Shown here: in pieces, positions 38,774 to 47,589 of the stretch
How the letters are laid out: each line of letters starts with the position of its first letter
Numbering within the stretch: position 1 is the first letter of the stretch
Assembly: GCF_014192645.1 (NCBI RefSeq)
Contig: NZ_JACHYE010000007.1
Coordinates: 150,952 to 214,951, forward strand
Origin: Herbaspirillum sp. Sphag64
GTDB taxonomy: Bacteria > Pseudomonadota > Gammaproteobacteria > Burkholderiales > Burkholderiaceae_D
Direction of reading: 5' to 3'
Length of the DNA: 64,000 nt
The notes under the pieces: generated by a model
Database searches by the model: none
The model's input: the letters and a program-made list of their open reading frames with translations, nothing else
Told to the model about the DNA's origin: nothing
Made by a program: the position numbers and the translations under genes

Positions 38774-39805
38774 TTACTGTGCCTGCATGATGTGCTGTAT
38801 ACGCTCCGCGTTACTGGGATGCGTGGACAGATAGTCCGACGTCTTGCTTGCGCCTTCATGTTGTTCAAGTTTTGCAAACACATCTGCGAGCTTGCGCTCA
38901 CTGATGCCATTGAATTTGAACAGGGCAATCGCATAATCATCGGCCTGAGTTTCCACATCACGCGAGTACTTCAGGTCGAGCAAGAGCGTCGGGATATTCA
39001 CCAGCACTGCCGAGATGTCACCCACCAGCAAGGTGGCGGTAGCCGCAATGGCTGAACTCTGAATCAGCCGCCGCATCAGGTCACGTTGCGCTACATGCCC
39101 AAGCTCATGTGCCAGCACGCCCATGACCGCATCGTCATCCTGTACCAACTGTACGATCTCGTCGGTCAGCACGATCTGTCCGGAGGGCAGTGCCAAGGCA
39201 TTCGGTCCAATCAGGCTGTGGCGAAATACGATCTCGTAGGCCGGTGCATCCGGTAAGGTCGCCGTCAGGCCAGCAAAGCGGGTGACGATCGCATTTTGTT
39301 GTGCCGGTGACAGGTTGCTGGCAGCGAAGATATGCGCATCCAGAAATTCGAGCGCTGAATCACCAATCTGTTCTTCTACACTACGTGGCAAGTTGTTGGC
39401 AATCACCTTGGCCGCAGCTGGTACCAGAAACAAATAAGCCATTGCCAGCAAGGCTACCAATAGCGCGGCTGCGGCAATACTGGCACGCCAGTTCTGCTGT
39501 AGGCGCACCACCAGAGAGTCGCGATGATGCGTTTCCTGTAGCAATGTTGCAAAGGCGGCATGGTCCAGAATTTCCAGATAAGCCTGATCCGGAAAAGTAA
39601 CCTTGCGTGCCGCCCGATGCGTCCGTTCGGAGACGTGTAGTTGATTCAGCGGGCAATGTCGTATGCGCTCACCATGCTCGTTATCGATTTGCGCCACATC
39701 ACCGGCCACTTGCAGCGTGACCAGATGACGACGCGAGGTTTTACCGTCAAAGTAATAGGCGCGTACCGGCAATGCAGTATCCTGGATCAACAATGTCGTA
39801 CTCAC
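38774..39805 (-). CDS. M48 family metallopeptidase
   Basis: A 343-residue membrane-anchored zinc peptidase. The HELGH motif is at residues 233-237 and a further Glu ligand lies in RDVETQADDYA. A single hydrophobic helix is at about 109-130. An N-terminal domain of about 100 residues before the helix is probably cytoplasmic. The start overlaps the end of the YjgN-like gene by 4 bases, so the two membrane proteins are translated together. It may act on membrane or periplasmic proteins, like other M48 enzymes. Confidence 0.88.
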   Translation of the reverse strand: MSTTLLIQDTALPVRAYYFDGKTSRRHLVTLQVAGDVAQIDNEHGERIRHCPLNQLHVSERTHRAARKVTFPDQAYLEILDHAAFATLLQETHHRDSLVVRLQQNWRASIAAAALLVALLAMAYLFLVPAAAKVIANNLPRSVEEQIGDSALEFLDAHIFAASNLSPAQQNAIVTRFAGLTATLPDAPAYEIVFRHSLIGPNALALPSGQIVLTDEIVQLVQDDDAVMGVLAHELGHVAQRDLMRRLIQSSAIAATATLLVGDISAVLVNIPTLLLDLKYSRDVETQADDYAIALFKFNGISERKLADVFAKLEQHEGASKTSDYLSTHPSNAERIQHIMQAQ

Positions 39806-40893
39806 AGCGACAGATCAAAGTCGAGCAGATCGCTGAAGCCTTCACCTGTAGCAGAGCCATTCGCTTCGGTTGCAGCAATGAAATCATCCAATGTACCTGT
39901 GGCCTCGATCTGCAATGATTCAATGCGGTAACGCAGAGTACGGATCTGGGCAAAAGGGGTGAACAAACCGAGCGTGAAGACAATGCCTAAGCTGTTGGTG
40001 ATCATCAACCACAGCAGACGCTGCCAGCGCAGCTTGCTACGGAATTGATGTTGCCCCAGTTGCGTATGATTCCAGATCAGGTTTTGCAGCATGCTCATCA
40101 AGACCGGATAAATCAGGAAGCCCCATGCATAAATTCCGATGAAAATCTTTGTGATGGTCGCAGGAAGTCCGGCACGACTATCTTCATAAAACGGCAGGGC
40201 ACTGCTGCTGATGACCAGCGTAATGATTGCCGCCAGCCCGGCGACAAAAAACACCGCGCCGATCAGATAAGCCTTGTAAAACCCGCCAACCGGCGCATTG
40301 AAAGAGAAGTGTGTACTACCGAAGCGCGATTCGTTGTGCTGAAAGCGCTTCATGCGTTGGTGCGTGAACGGCCCCAGCACGTATAGCGTCAGTACCGTTA
40401 AAAGAGGCAGGCCCAGATAGACCTTGTAGGCACCGGCAGCGCTGCCGCGAAAGCCGAAGCGGATCCCGCGGTAGCTGGAGTTGTACAGTTTGAATTGCAG
40501 GCTGCGCCAGATCATCCAGGGCATCAAGGCGAACAGGATCAGTAGTGGCAGCCAGACCAGCGTTGGATGGAAGCGAATGGTGTACTGATAAATCAGCAGC
40601 ATTACCAGCGCGATGATTCGCCCTTTCAGAATCGCAACAGGGTTGCCATGGTATTCGAAGCTGGTACCGGCGAGGGTCGTATTGTCGTAGAAGTAGCGCA
40701 GTTTTCTGACCTTGGCCCAAGCGGAATAAATGCCAACGGTAATGACAGACAACAGCAGGTTGACGATCCAGATACGGAAATATTCGCCACCGCGACCGCT
40801 GAAACGGAGCTGTTCGGTGGTGCTCGCCGGTGTGGGCAGCGGTGGCTCTGAGAAGGCGAAGTCGGTGCTGGCAGGCGGGAAGATATCGCTCAT
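39802..40893 (-). CDS. YjgN family (DUF898) membrane protein
   Basis: A 363-residue integral membrane protein with several hydrophobic helices and repeated aromatic-basic segments (YFRIWIVNLLLSVITVGIYS, then FLIYPVLMSMLQNLIWNHT). This is the pattern of the DUF898/YjgN family. Its function is unknown. It is the first gene of a two-gene unit with the M48 peptidase (4-base overlap), a pairing that suggests joint work on envelope quality control. That role is only an inference. Confidence 0.85.
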   Translation of the reverse strand: MSDIFPPASTDFAFSEPPLPTPASTTEQLRFSGRGGEYFRIWIVNLLLSVITVGIYSAWAKVRKLRYFYDNTTLAGTSFEYHGNPVAILKGRIIALVMLLIYQYTIRFHPTLVWLPLLILFALMPWMIWRSLQFKLYNSSYRGIRFGFRGSAAGAYKVYLGLPLLTVLTLYVLGPFTHQRMKRFQHNESRFGSTHFSFNAPVGGFYKAYLIGAVFFVAGLAAIITLVISSSALPFYEDSRAGLPATITKIFIGIYAWGFLIYPVLMSMLQNLIWNHTQLGQHQFRSKLRWQRLLWLMITNSLGIVFTLGLFTPFAQIRTLRYRIESLQIEATGTLDDFIAATEANGSATGEGFSDLLDFDLSL

Positions 40894-41154
40894 GGGTCTC
40901 CTGTGTTGTCGTTATGATTGAGGATGAAATTAGCAACGAGTTAGCGCCTGAGAATCGCTGAAGAGATACTGAAAGTCAAGCTGGTAAGGCAGTTTGCGGC
41001 GATTTCTCTCGCGTTGCTCCCCGCTTTTTACATACTATCTGGTAGGTTTTAATTGAATGTGTTGGCCGTGGCAGAGCGGATTTGTTAAGTAGAGCTTTGT
41101 CTGCCAACGCAAAAAATAAGCTACTGCCGGACCTGTGTTGTGCACTTAGATCGA

Positions 41155-42129
41155 TTACGATTTTTTTATAATCTGATCCAGTTCAAAACCATCAATATCA
41201 GTATTGACCTGTATCCACAGCGGCAGGTGATCAGAGATCTGGTAGGTGAATTGCTGCTTGGTCAATTTATCAAACAGCGGGGTGTGGTCACCGCAATAAA
41301 AGTCCAGTACACCACCTTTGTTGGAGAAATTATCGGGATAGCCGGGCAGATGCAGGATTTGGTCATACCATTTGTTTTTTTCCAGGTTGGAGCCAAAGGC
41401 CTGATGTAGCAAGGCATTCGGAATTTGCAGACCACGGGAAGTAATCGCATCAAACAACGGGCTACGACGGGAGGGAATATTGAAGTCTCCCATGACAAAA
41501 ATGTCTCTGTGAGTCCAAGACTTTCCTCCCTTTTTTATAAGCTTCACCTTGTCGTCAACCCACTTGGCCAGATTCGAGAGTTCCTCAGTACGGCCGCTTT
41601 CTTTTTCTCCCCAGCGAATATGTGTGCTCAATACGACGAAGTCAAAATTGCCTGATTTGAAGGAGGCGATATAAGGAGGACGCCACCAGGTGGAGTCGGG
41701 TATCCACTCCGTTCCCTTCTTGGTACGGGGAGAATAAGCGGCAGAAGCCATTCCATTGAAGGAGATCTGGCGTTTGTCATAAATATAGGCAATACGCTCC
41801 CGGTTGCCTCCCGGGTCCATCACCGCGTCAGAGTAAACCGCCTTCCAATAAGGCCCCAGAATCTGCAATACACGCGCCAGATCACGCAAGTCATCGCGCA
41901 GTTCCCCTACAGCGATGAGGTCGAACTGGCCCAAAATCTCGGCAATGTAATGAATGGCTGCCACGCTGCGCGAAGTTTTGCCGAACTCGCGGATATTCCA
42001 GGTCGCCAAATTGAAGGACTCATCGAGCTGGGAAGGGGAGATATCGGCCGCCTCGATACGACCTTTGAGTACTTTCAATCCTTGGGCGAGCTCTTTAGAG
42101 ACAGATTTGAGTGACGTGATGTGATGCAT
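41155..42129 (-). CDS. Endonuclease/exonuclease/phosphatase family protein
   Basis: A 324-residue protein of the EEP fold, with the expected active-site series: NLATWNIREFG, the AVGEL glutamate, STHIRWGE, VMGDFNIP and the late SDHLPLW histidine. No signal peptide is seen. Substrate could be DNA, RNA, a phosphoinositide-like lipid or another phosphodiester. A ribosome-binding AAGGAG precedes the ATG at 42129. It stands alone, with about 260 non-coding bases downstream and 700 upstream. Confidence 0.85.
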   Translation of the reverse strand: MHHITSLKSVSKELAQGLKVLKGRIEAADISPSQLDESFNLATWNIREFGKTSRSVAAIHYIAEILGQFDLIAVGELRDDLRDLARVLQILGPYWKAVYSDAVMDPGGNRERIAYIYDKRQISFNGMASAAYSPRTKKGTEWIPDSTWWRPPYIASFKSGNFDFVVLSTHIRWGEKESGRTEELSNLAKWVDDKVKLIKKGGKSWTHRDIFVMGDFNIPSRRSPLFDAITSRGLQIPNALLHQAFGSNLEKNKWYDQILHLPGYPDNFSNKGGVLDFYCGDHTPLFDKLTKQQFTYQISDHLPLWIQVNTDIDGFELDQIIKKS

Positions 42130-42829
42130 ATAGCTCCTTTTACAGAGCCTCAGAGGGAGGCTGAATGAAACCAGAGACTTTCGCGGAGGCGAAGGAGTGA
42201 TCTTGGCGGGGGAGCAATTTGTGACTTTGAAGATTGAATAAAGTTGCTAAATTGAAATCATCTCAACTTGGCAATCCTATCTCGCGAATATTTGTAGAGG
42301 GCAATTTGGAGACAATTCTCGATGTGGGTAAATGTCGACGTTTCGATCTGATGGCGTACTATAGGCACACGTCTCGCCCTACCTCTCGGCCCGCTGACTT
42401 TGCGTTATTCCAAGCAATCAATTCTGTAATCTCTGCTGCATGACTATCCAGAGGATCAATTGGCACCAGTAATCGGTAAAGCCGACGCTGCCAACCTGAT
42501 GCGCCTGTCGATGGCGGCGATCAAATTGCTGCGTCACAGTTAGCTGCAGCGTATCGATTCGGCGAACCGGTTCTGGCAAGACTGAGCGGGTGTAACAAGC
42601 TGCTTTTTATTGCACGCACTCTTCTTGGGAAGTAAGCGGAGTGCTCGTTGTGCGAAGCGGTCGATCTCAAATTTATTGTTACAAACTTCTCGTGAACTTT
42701 CTATTTCTCGATGAGCCGAATCGCACAGATCATGCGTCAACATACGTCGTTGCACGTCAAGCGATCACGGCTTGTGAAGACCACGATCAACGTCACTCCC
42801 TCCGCCTATTTTCAAGTTCAGGAGAACGC
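42130..42829. other. Non-coding region with a possible gene remnant
   Basis: About 700 bases without a convincing gene. One frame from 42437 to 42543 reads YPEDQLAPVIGKADAANLMR and on to a stop, with backbone-like codon use but no start. It looks like the 3' tail of a lost gene. A small GCCTC-AGAG-GGAGGC hairpin lies near 42145. I do not recognise the remnant. Confidence 0.35.
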
Positions 42830-43420
42830 ATGCTTCGTACAGATAATCTCTTTGGTAAACGCGACGCCAGCGCGCCGGGTTCTAGCGGCAATGCCCCGCA
42901 GAGCACAGCAATATCGAGCGCTGGTAAAAGTAGCGCATCGACGACCTCATCCACCAATAGCCTTGTCAATAATCACGTGAACCAACATCTCAATAGTCCC
43001 TTCAATAGCCATCAGTCTGCGAGCAAATCGGGTAATGTGCCGCAAAGTCAGGGTAGTAGCGATACCGGTAGCAAGCTGATCGTCGGTCCCAATATCAAAC
43101 TCAAGGGTGTCGAAATCAACGACTGCGATACGCTCGTTGTCGAAGGGCGGGTTGAGGCCACGATGGATTCACGGGTGATTCAGATTGCCGAAAACGGTGC
43201 CTTCAAAGGCTCTGCCGAGATTGATCTGGCGGAAATCCGTGGCGATTTCGACGGTGAGCTGACGGTGCGCGACAAGCTTGTCATTTATGCCAGTGGCAAG
43301 GTTTCCGGCAAGATTCGTTACGGCAAATTGGTCATCGAGGAGGGCGGGCATATTAGTGGTGACGTGCAAGTCAATCAAGTTGCTTCTATGAAAGATCACG
43401 CAGGGCCGCTGGCTGTCTGA
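42830..43420 (+). CDS. Bactofilin family polymer-forming protein
   Basis: A 196-residue cytoskeletal protein. The C-terminal 115 residues form the bactofilin beta-helix (VGPNIKLKGVEINDCDTLVVEG, then FKGSAEIDLAEIRGDFDGEL), which self-assembles into membrane-associated filaments that position cell-wall or other proteins. The N-terminal 75 residues are a low-complexity linker rich in Ser, Asn, Gln and His. I start at the ATG at 42830 after GGAGAACGC, not at 42641. No cell-wall gene lies next to it. Confidence 0.9.
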   Translation: MLRTDNLFGKRDASAPGSSGNAPQSTAISSAGKSSASTTSSTNSLVNNHVNQHLNSPFNSHQSASKSGNVPQSQGSSDTGSKLIVGPNIKLKGVEINDCDTLVVEGRVEATMDSRVIQIAENGAFKGSAEIDLAEIRGDFDGELTVRDKLVIYASGKVSGKIRYGKLVIEEGGHISGDVQVNQVASMKDHAGPLAV

Positions 43421-43608
43421 TCCTTTGCACGGTGGCTAGCGCTGGAGTGCTGGTTATAACGGTCTTTTGAGAGCACCCATGCCAAGGCTGCACAAAGGCA
43501 ATTTTGTGCGGCTGCGCCGGGCATGCGACAATACCGCCTTTCGCCTTTTAAAAACTGCTGCCGGGCATGTTGCTGGCACAGATGGCGGTGTTGTTTTGAT
43601 AATTGATT

Positions 43609-44478
43609 ATGGCGCATCCGGAATACATTCTCACCATCTCCTGTCTCGACCAACGCGGTATTGTGCATCGCGTGTCGGGCTTTCTGGCCGATCATGGCTG
43701 TAACATCATCGACTCGGCGCAGTTTGGTGACGCGCAGTCGAAACTGTTTTTCATGCGGGTGCATTTTGCGTCCGAAGATACGAGTATCACTGATTCTGTC
43801 TTACGCGAGCAATTTGGCTTGCTAGGTAGTGAGTTGAACATGAACTGGCAATTGCACGATGCAGCGGTGAAGCCGCGCGTGCTGCTGATGGTGTCCAAGA
43901 TCGGGCATTGCCTCAACGATTTGCTGTTCCGCTACAAGAGCGGGCTGCTGCCAGTGGAGATTCCGGCGATTGTTTCCAACCATACTGATTTCTATCAGCT
44001 GGCTGCGAGCTATAACATCCCGTTCCATCATCTCCCACTGGCTGCTGGTGCTTCCAATGAGGCCAAGCTGGCGCAGGAAGCGCGGATTCTGGAAATCGTC
44101 GAAGCCAACAAGGTGGATCTGGTGGTGCTGGCGCGTTACATGCAGATTCTGTCGCCGTCGATGTGCGAGGCGCTCAGAGGCCGGGCAATCAATATTCACC
44201 ATTCCTTCCTGCCGAGCTTCAAGGGGGCCAAGCCTTATTATCAGGCGCATGACCGTGGCGTGAAGCTCATCGGTGCGACGGCGCACTTTGTGACCAGTGA
44301 CCTGGATGAAGGTCCGATCATTGAGCAGGGCGTGGAGCGTGTTGATCACTCGATGGGACCAGATACGCTGACTGCGATTGGTCGCGATATCGAGTCGGTG
44401 GTGTTGGCGCGTGCGGTCAAGTGGTTCACTGAGCATCGTATTCTGCTCAATGGCCACAAGACCGTCATCTTCAATTAA
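43609..44478 (+). CDS. purU: Formyltetrahydrofolate deformylase PurU
   Basis: Hydrolyses 10-formyltetrahydrofolate to formate and tetrahydrofolate, balancing the one-carbon pool. The 289-residue protein has an N-terminal ACT domain (YILTISCLDQRGIVHRVSGF) and a formyltransferase-fold domain. The catalytic segment INIHHSFLPSFKGAKPYYQA and the later DLDEGPIIEQ are present. I use the ATG at 43609. The opposing acyl-CoA ligase gene ends 33 bases beyond its stop. Confidence 0.96.
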   Translation: MAHPEYILTISCLDQRGIVHRVSGFLADHGCNIIDSAQFGDAQSKLFFMRVHFASEDTSITDSVLREQFGLLGSELNMNWQLHDAAVKPRVLLMVSKIGHCLNDLLFRYKSGLLPVEIPAIVSNHTDFYQLAASYNIPFHHLPLAAGASNEAKLAQEARILEIVEANKVDLVVLARYMQILSPSMCEALRGRAINIHHSFLPSFKGAKPYYQAHDRGVKLIGATAHFVTSDLDEGPIIEQGVERVDHSMGPDTLTAIGRDIESVVLARAVKWFTEHRILLNGHKTVIFN

Positions 44479-44510
44479 GCCTTGCCAAGCTTCATCAATC
44501 CTAATCAAGC

Positions 44511-46175
44511 CTAGCTAGGATAGCGCTCTCTGAGGGCGCGTTTGTTCAGTTTGCCGACGCTGGTGCGTGCCAGCTCGGCGACGAACTCTACCCGGTCAGG
44601 TACGCCATAGCGAGAGATGATGCCATCCTCGGCTGCACTCTTGAGCACGGTAAGAATCTCTGCTTTGAGTTGCTCCAGCGGTGCTTCCTGTTGTTGTTCC
44701 TGTCTTTGCTGTTTGAGGACCACCAATGCCAGCGGGCGTTCGCCCCAGCGCGCATCCTTGACTCCAATCACTGCGACTTCTGCCACGGCGGCATGGTGCG
44801 CAATGATTTCCTCAATCTGTAGTGAAGAAACCCATTCGCCGCCAGTCTTGATTACATCCTTGATGCGGTCTGTGACCTGTAGATAGCCGCGCTGATCGAT
44901 GTGGCCGATATCTTGCGTATGTAGCCAGCCACCTTCCCATAGATCGACCGAGGCATCGGGATTGTGCAAATAACCCTGCGTTAGCCAGGGCGCACGCACA
45001 ACAATTTCACCGGCGGTCTGGCCGTCGCGCGGGCAATCCTGCATGTTGCCGTCGACTGTGCGTAGTGCTACCAGCGGGATGGGGCGGCCGGTTTTGATAC
45101 GGATCGGTACATCATCCTGATTTAGCGCGTCGGTATGGACTTGCGCCAGTGAGAGGATGGGGCAGGTCTCGGACATGCCATAACCGGTGAAGACATCAAT
45201 TCCGCGTGCCCGTGCGGCTTGCACCAGTGCACTGGTCATGGCTGAGCCGCCGATGATCATCTTCCAGTGCGAGAGGTCGGTTTCTGCCGCACGTGGTGCG
45301 CTGAGCACCATGTGCAGGATGGTCGGCACGCAATGCGAGAAGGTGACTTTCTCGGCGGCGATCAGACTCAGAATGGTGTCGGGGACGTAGCGGCCCGGAT
45401 AGACCTGTTTGAGCCCGGCCATGGTGGCGACATAGGGCAGTCCCCAGGCGTGGACGTGGAACATTGGGGTGAGCGGCATGTAGACGTCATCGCGATGCAG
45501 ACGACCTTGCTGCGGTGCCAGTGCCAGTCCGGCCGTGGTTGCCAGCGTATGCAGTACCAGTTGACGGTGGCTGAAGTAGACGCCCTTGGGCTGGCCGGTG
45601 GTGCCGGTGGTGTAGAAGGTGGTAGCACGGGTGTTTTCATCGAAATCGGGGAAGTCGCACTCCGGTGCGGCTTGTGCCAGTAACGCTTCATATTCGCCCG
45701 CAAAGCCGGGACCTTGGGGGCAGGGTGTCTGGTCGTCTGTGATCCAGATGCAGCGGGTCAGCGTGCTCAGCTCGCCACGGATCTGTTTGAGTAGTGGCAA
45801 AAACTCTGAGTTGATCAGTAAAACATCGGCCTGCGCATGATTGAGGGTGTAGACAATCTGTTCTGGCGAGAGTCGTACATTCACGGTTTGCAGCACGCAG
45901 CCGAGCATCGGCACGGCGAAGAAGCATTCCAGGTAGCGATGGCTGTCCCAGTCCATCACGGCGACCGTACTGCCGGGTTGCAGGTCAAGTGCGCGCAGGG
46001 TGTTGCCGAGCCGGTTGATCCGTTGCTGCAGGTCGCGATAGGTATGGCGGCGATGCTGGGCGTAGACGATTTCCTGATCGGGGTGGCTGGCCATGGCGGC
46101 ATGCAGCAGTTGCTTGATTAGCAGGGGATAGCTATAGGCTTCGGGCGTGCGTTCAATCAGGTTGGCTGTGCTCAT
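44511..46175 (-). CDS. Medium/long-chain fatty acyl-CoA synthetase (AMP-forming)
   Basis: A 554-residue adenylate-forming enzyme that activates a fatty acid to its CoA thioester. The P-loop-like YTTGTTGQPKGV is present, as are TGYGMSETCP and the hinge/C-terminal motif GGEWVSSLQIEEIIAHH. The overall pattern is AlkK/medium-chain-like; chain-length preference cannot be fixed. It lies 49 bases downstream of the citrate-synthase fusion on the same strand, so the two are probably co-transcribed. Confidence 0.88.
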   Translation of the reverse strand: MSTANLIERTPEAYSYPLLIKQLLHAAMASHPDQEIVYAQHRRHTYRDLQQRINRLGNTLRALDLQPGSTVAVMDWDSHRYLECFFAVPMLGCVLQTVNVRLSPEQIVYTLNHAQADVLLINSEFLPLLKQIRGELSTLTRCIWITDDQTPCPQGPGFAGEYEALLAQAAPECDFPDFDENTRATTFYTTGTTGQPKGVYFSHRQLVLHTLATTAGLALAPQQGRLHRDDVYMPLTPMFHVHAWGLPYVATMAGLKQVYPGRYVPDTILSLIAAEKVTFSHCVPTILHMVLSAPRAAETDLSHWKMIIGGSAMTSALVQAARARGIDVFTGYGMSETCPILSLAQVHTDALNQDDVPIRIKTGRPIPLVALRTVDGNMQDCPRDGQTAGEIVVRAPWLTQGYLHNPDASVDLWEGGWLHTQDIGHIDQRGYLQVTDRIKDVIKTGGEWVSSLQIEEIIAHHAAVAEVAVIGVKDARWGERPLALVVLKQQRQEQQQEAPLEQLKAEILTVLKSAAEDGIISRYGVPDRVEFVAELARTSVGKLNKRALRERYPS

Positions 46176-46224
46176 GCTGTCTCCATTATTGTGGTTGTTT
46201 CTGCTGTGATGATAGCGCGGTTTT

Positions 46225-47457
46225 TTAGGATGCCGGTCTTACCCCAATGTAGTTTGCGCGGGGACGAATCAGTTCGCCATTGGTGCGTTGTTCCAGTGCC
46301 TGCGCAATCCAGCCCATGCCGCGGCCTAATGCAAAAAGGCCGTAGGCAGCGCCGAGCGGCAACTGCAAGTGGCGTCGCAACGCTGCGAGTGCAAAGTCGA
46401 GTGATGGCAATTGGCCGGTAAGTGCGAAGACGACGGTAATGCATTCTTGCCACGCGGGATGATGCGGCAAGAGTGAGGTAAGCAGTGCTTGCGCACGGAT
46501 ATCGCCCTGTGGATAAAGCGGATGCCCAAAACCTGGCAATGACTCTCCTCTTGCCAGACGTTGTTCGAGTCGGTCCCGAATGTGTGCAATCTGAGTCGGA
46601 TCTTGTTCTGCATCGCCAATGATTTCATCGAGCAGTGCTTCAACCCGTGCCGTCGTGCCGCCATGCTTGCCGCCAGTTAGCGCAGCCAGTCCGGCGATGA
46701 TGGCCGCCCGCAGGCTGGTGCCGGTGGAGGCCACGCAACGGGCGGTGAAGCTGGAGGCATTGAGTTCATGGTCGGCGCACAGAATCAAGGCTATACGGAC
46801 CAGCTCGGCGCCATGCTGGTCAAGCTGCCAGACGGTGGCGCATTGCTGGTGGATGGGCGCTGTTGAGGGCTCTACACCAAGCAGGCTGGCGGCCAGCAAG
46901 CGCATCAATGTGCCACAGCCTTCGGCTTGTCGCTGTGGTGAAGTCTGCCAGGCGGCGGTTGCTGCGTCGTCGCTGGCGATGGTGAACAAGGGCAGCATGG
47001 CTTGCTCGGCGCGCTGGCCGACGAAGTGGGGCAATACACTGGCAAAGGCGGGATGAGCATGGATGGTGCTGGCGCTGAAGGCGCTCTCTTCGGTGCAATT
47101 CCACAGGTGTGCTGATAGCGCTTCGACGCTCATGGTCTGGGCCAGTACCACGGCATCGTGACCACGGTAGTAAAGCTTGCCATCTTCAATGAGTGTGATC
47201 GCAGATTCCAGCACAGGCAAGCCCCAGCTCAACGTCGCTTTGGCAACTTCACGTGGTTTGCGGCCGCGTGTGCGTTGGCTGGCCAGACGCTTGACGTCGC
47301 TGGCCAGATAGCGACTCTCTCTGCTGTGGCTGCCATCGCTGGCGACCGGCTGCGCTCGTAACAGGCCACGGCTGACGTAGGCATACAAGGTTTGGCGCGA
47401 TACACCGAGTACACCGGCGGCTTCGTTGGCGCTGAGAAAGGGAGGCTTGGCTGGCAT
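46225..47457 (-). CDS. Citrate synthase-like enzyme with N-terminal DNA-binding domain
   Basis: A 410-residue fusion. Residues about 8-60 form a MerR/excisionase-type helix-turn-helix (FLSANEAAGVLGVSRQTLYA, then SRYLASDVKRL). The rest is a citrate synthase-family domain keeping the catalytic triad: His230 (CADHELNASS), His265 (GGKHGGT) and Asp354 (PSLDFAL), plus GFGHPLYPQGD. So it is probably both enzyme and DNA-binding protein. Substrate could be oxaloacetate or another alpha-keto acid with acetyl- or propionyl-CoA. A palindrome lies 38 bases upstream. The gene is divergent from a CoA-transferase. Confidence 0.87.
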   Translation of the reverse strand: MPAKPPFLSANEAAGVLGVSRQTLYAYVSRGLLRAQPVASDGSHSRESRYLASDVKRLASQRTRGRKPREVAKATLSWGLPVLESAITLIEDGKLYYRGHDAVVLAQTMSVEALSAHLWNCTEESAFSASTIHAHPAFASVLPHFVGQRAEQAMLPLFTIASDDAATAAWQTSPQRQAEGCGTLMRLLAASLLGVEPSTAPIHQQCATVWQLDQHGAELVRIALILCADHELNASSFTARCVASTGTSLRAAIIAGLAALTGGKHGGTTARVEALLDEIIGDAEQDPTQIAHIRDRLEQRLARGESLPGFGHPLYPQGDIRAQALLTSLLPHHPAWQECITVVFALTGQLPSLDFALAALRRHLQLPLGAAYGLFALGRGMGWIAQALEQRTNGELIRPRANYIGVRPAS

Positions 47458-47494
47458 CGTGAGCGCTATCTCAGGAGGGGTTTATTGGAATAGG

Positions 47495-47511
47495 TTGATT
47501 ATATTAATCAA
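47495..47511. promoter_or_regulatory. Candidate operator of the HTH-citrate synthase
   Basis: Perfect inverted repeat TTGATTA-TAT-TAATCAA. It overlaps a second palindrome, TCAATATTGA (47508-47517), and a -35-like TTGACA (47514-47519) for the divergent CoA-transferase gene. On the other strand a TATAAT lies inside the symmetry. Confidence 0.6.
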
Positions 47512-47589
47512 TATTGACAATTAAAACCAGCGGCCTATTCTTCGTTTACGCATGCGTTTTTGATCCCTTTTTCTTTTTGTGAGGAGCCT

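Noticed and set aside
42234..42443. 69-codon frame upstream of the bactofilin
   Set aside because: TTG start, no ribosome-binding site and no recognisable sequence.
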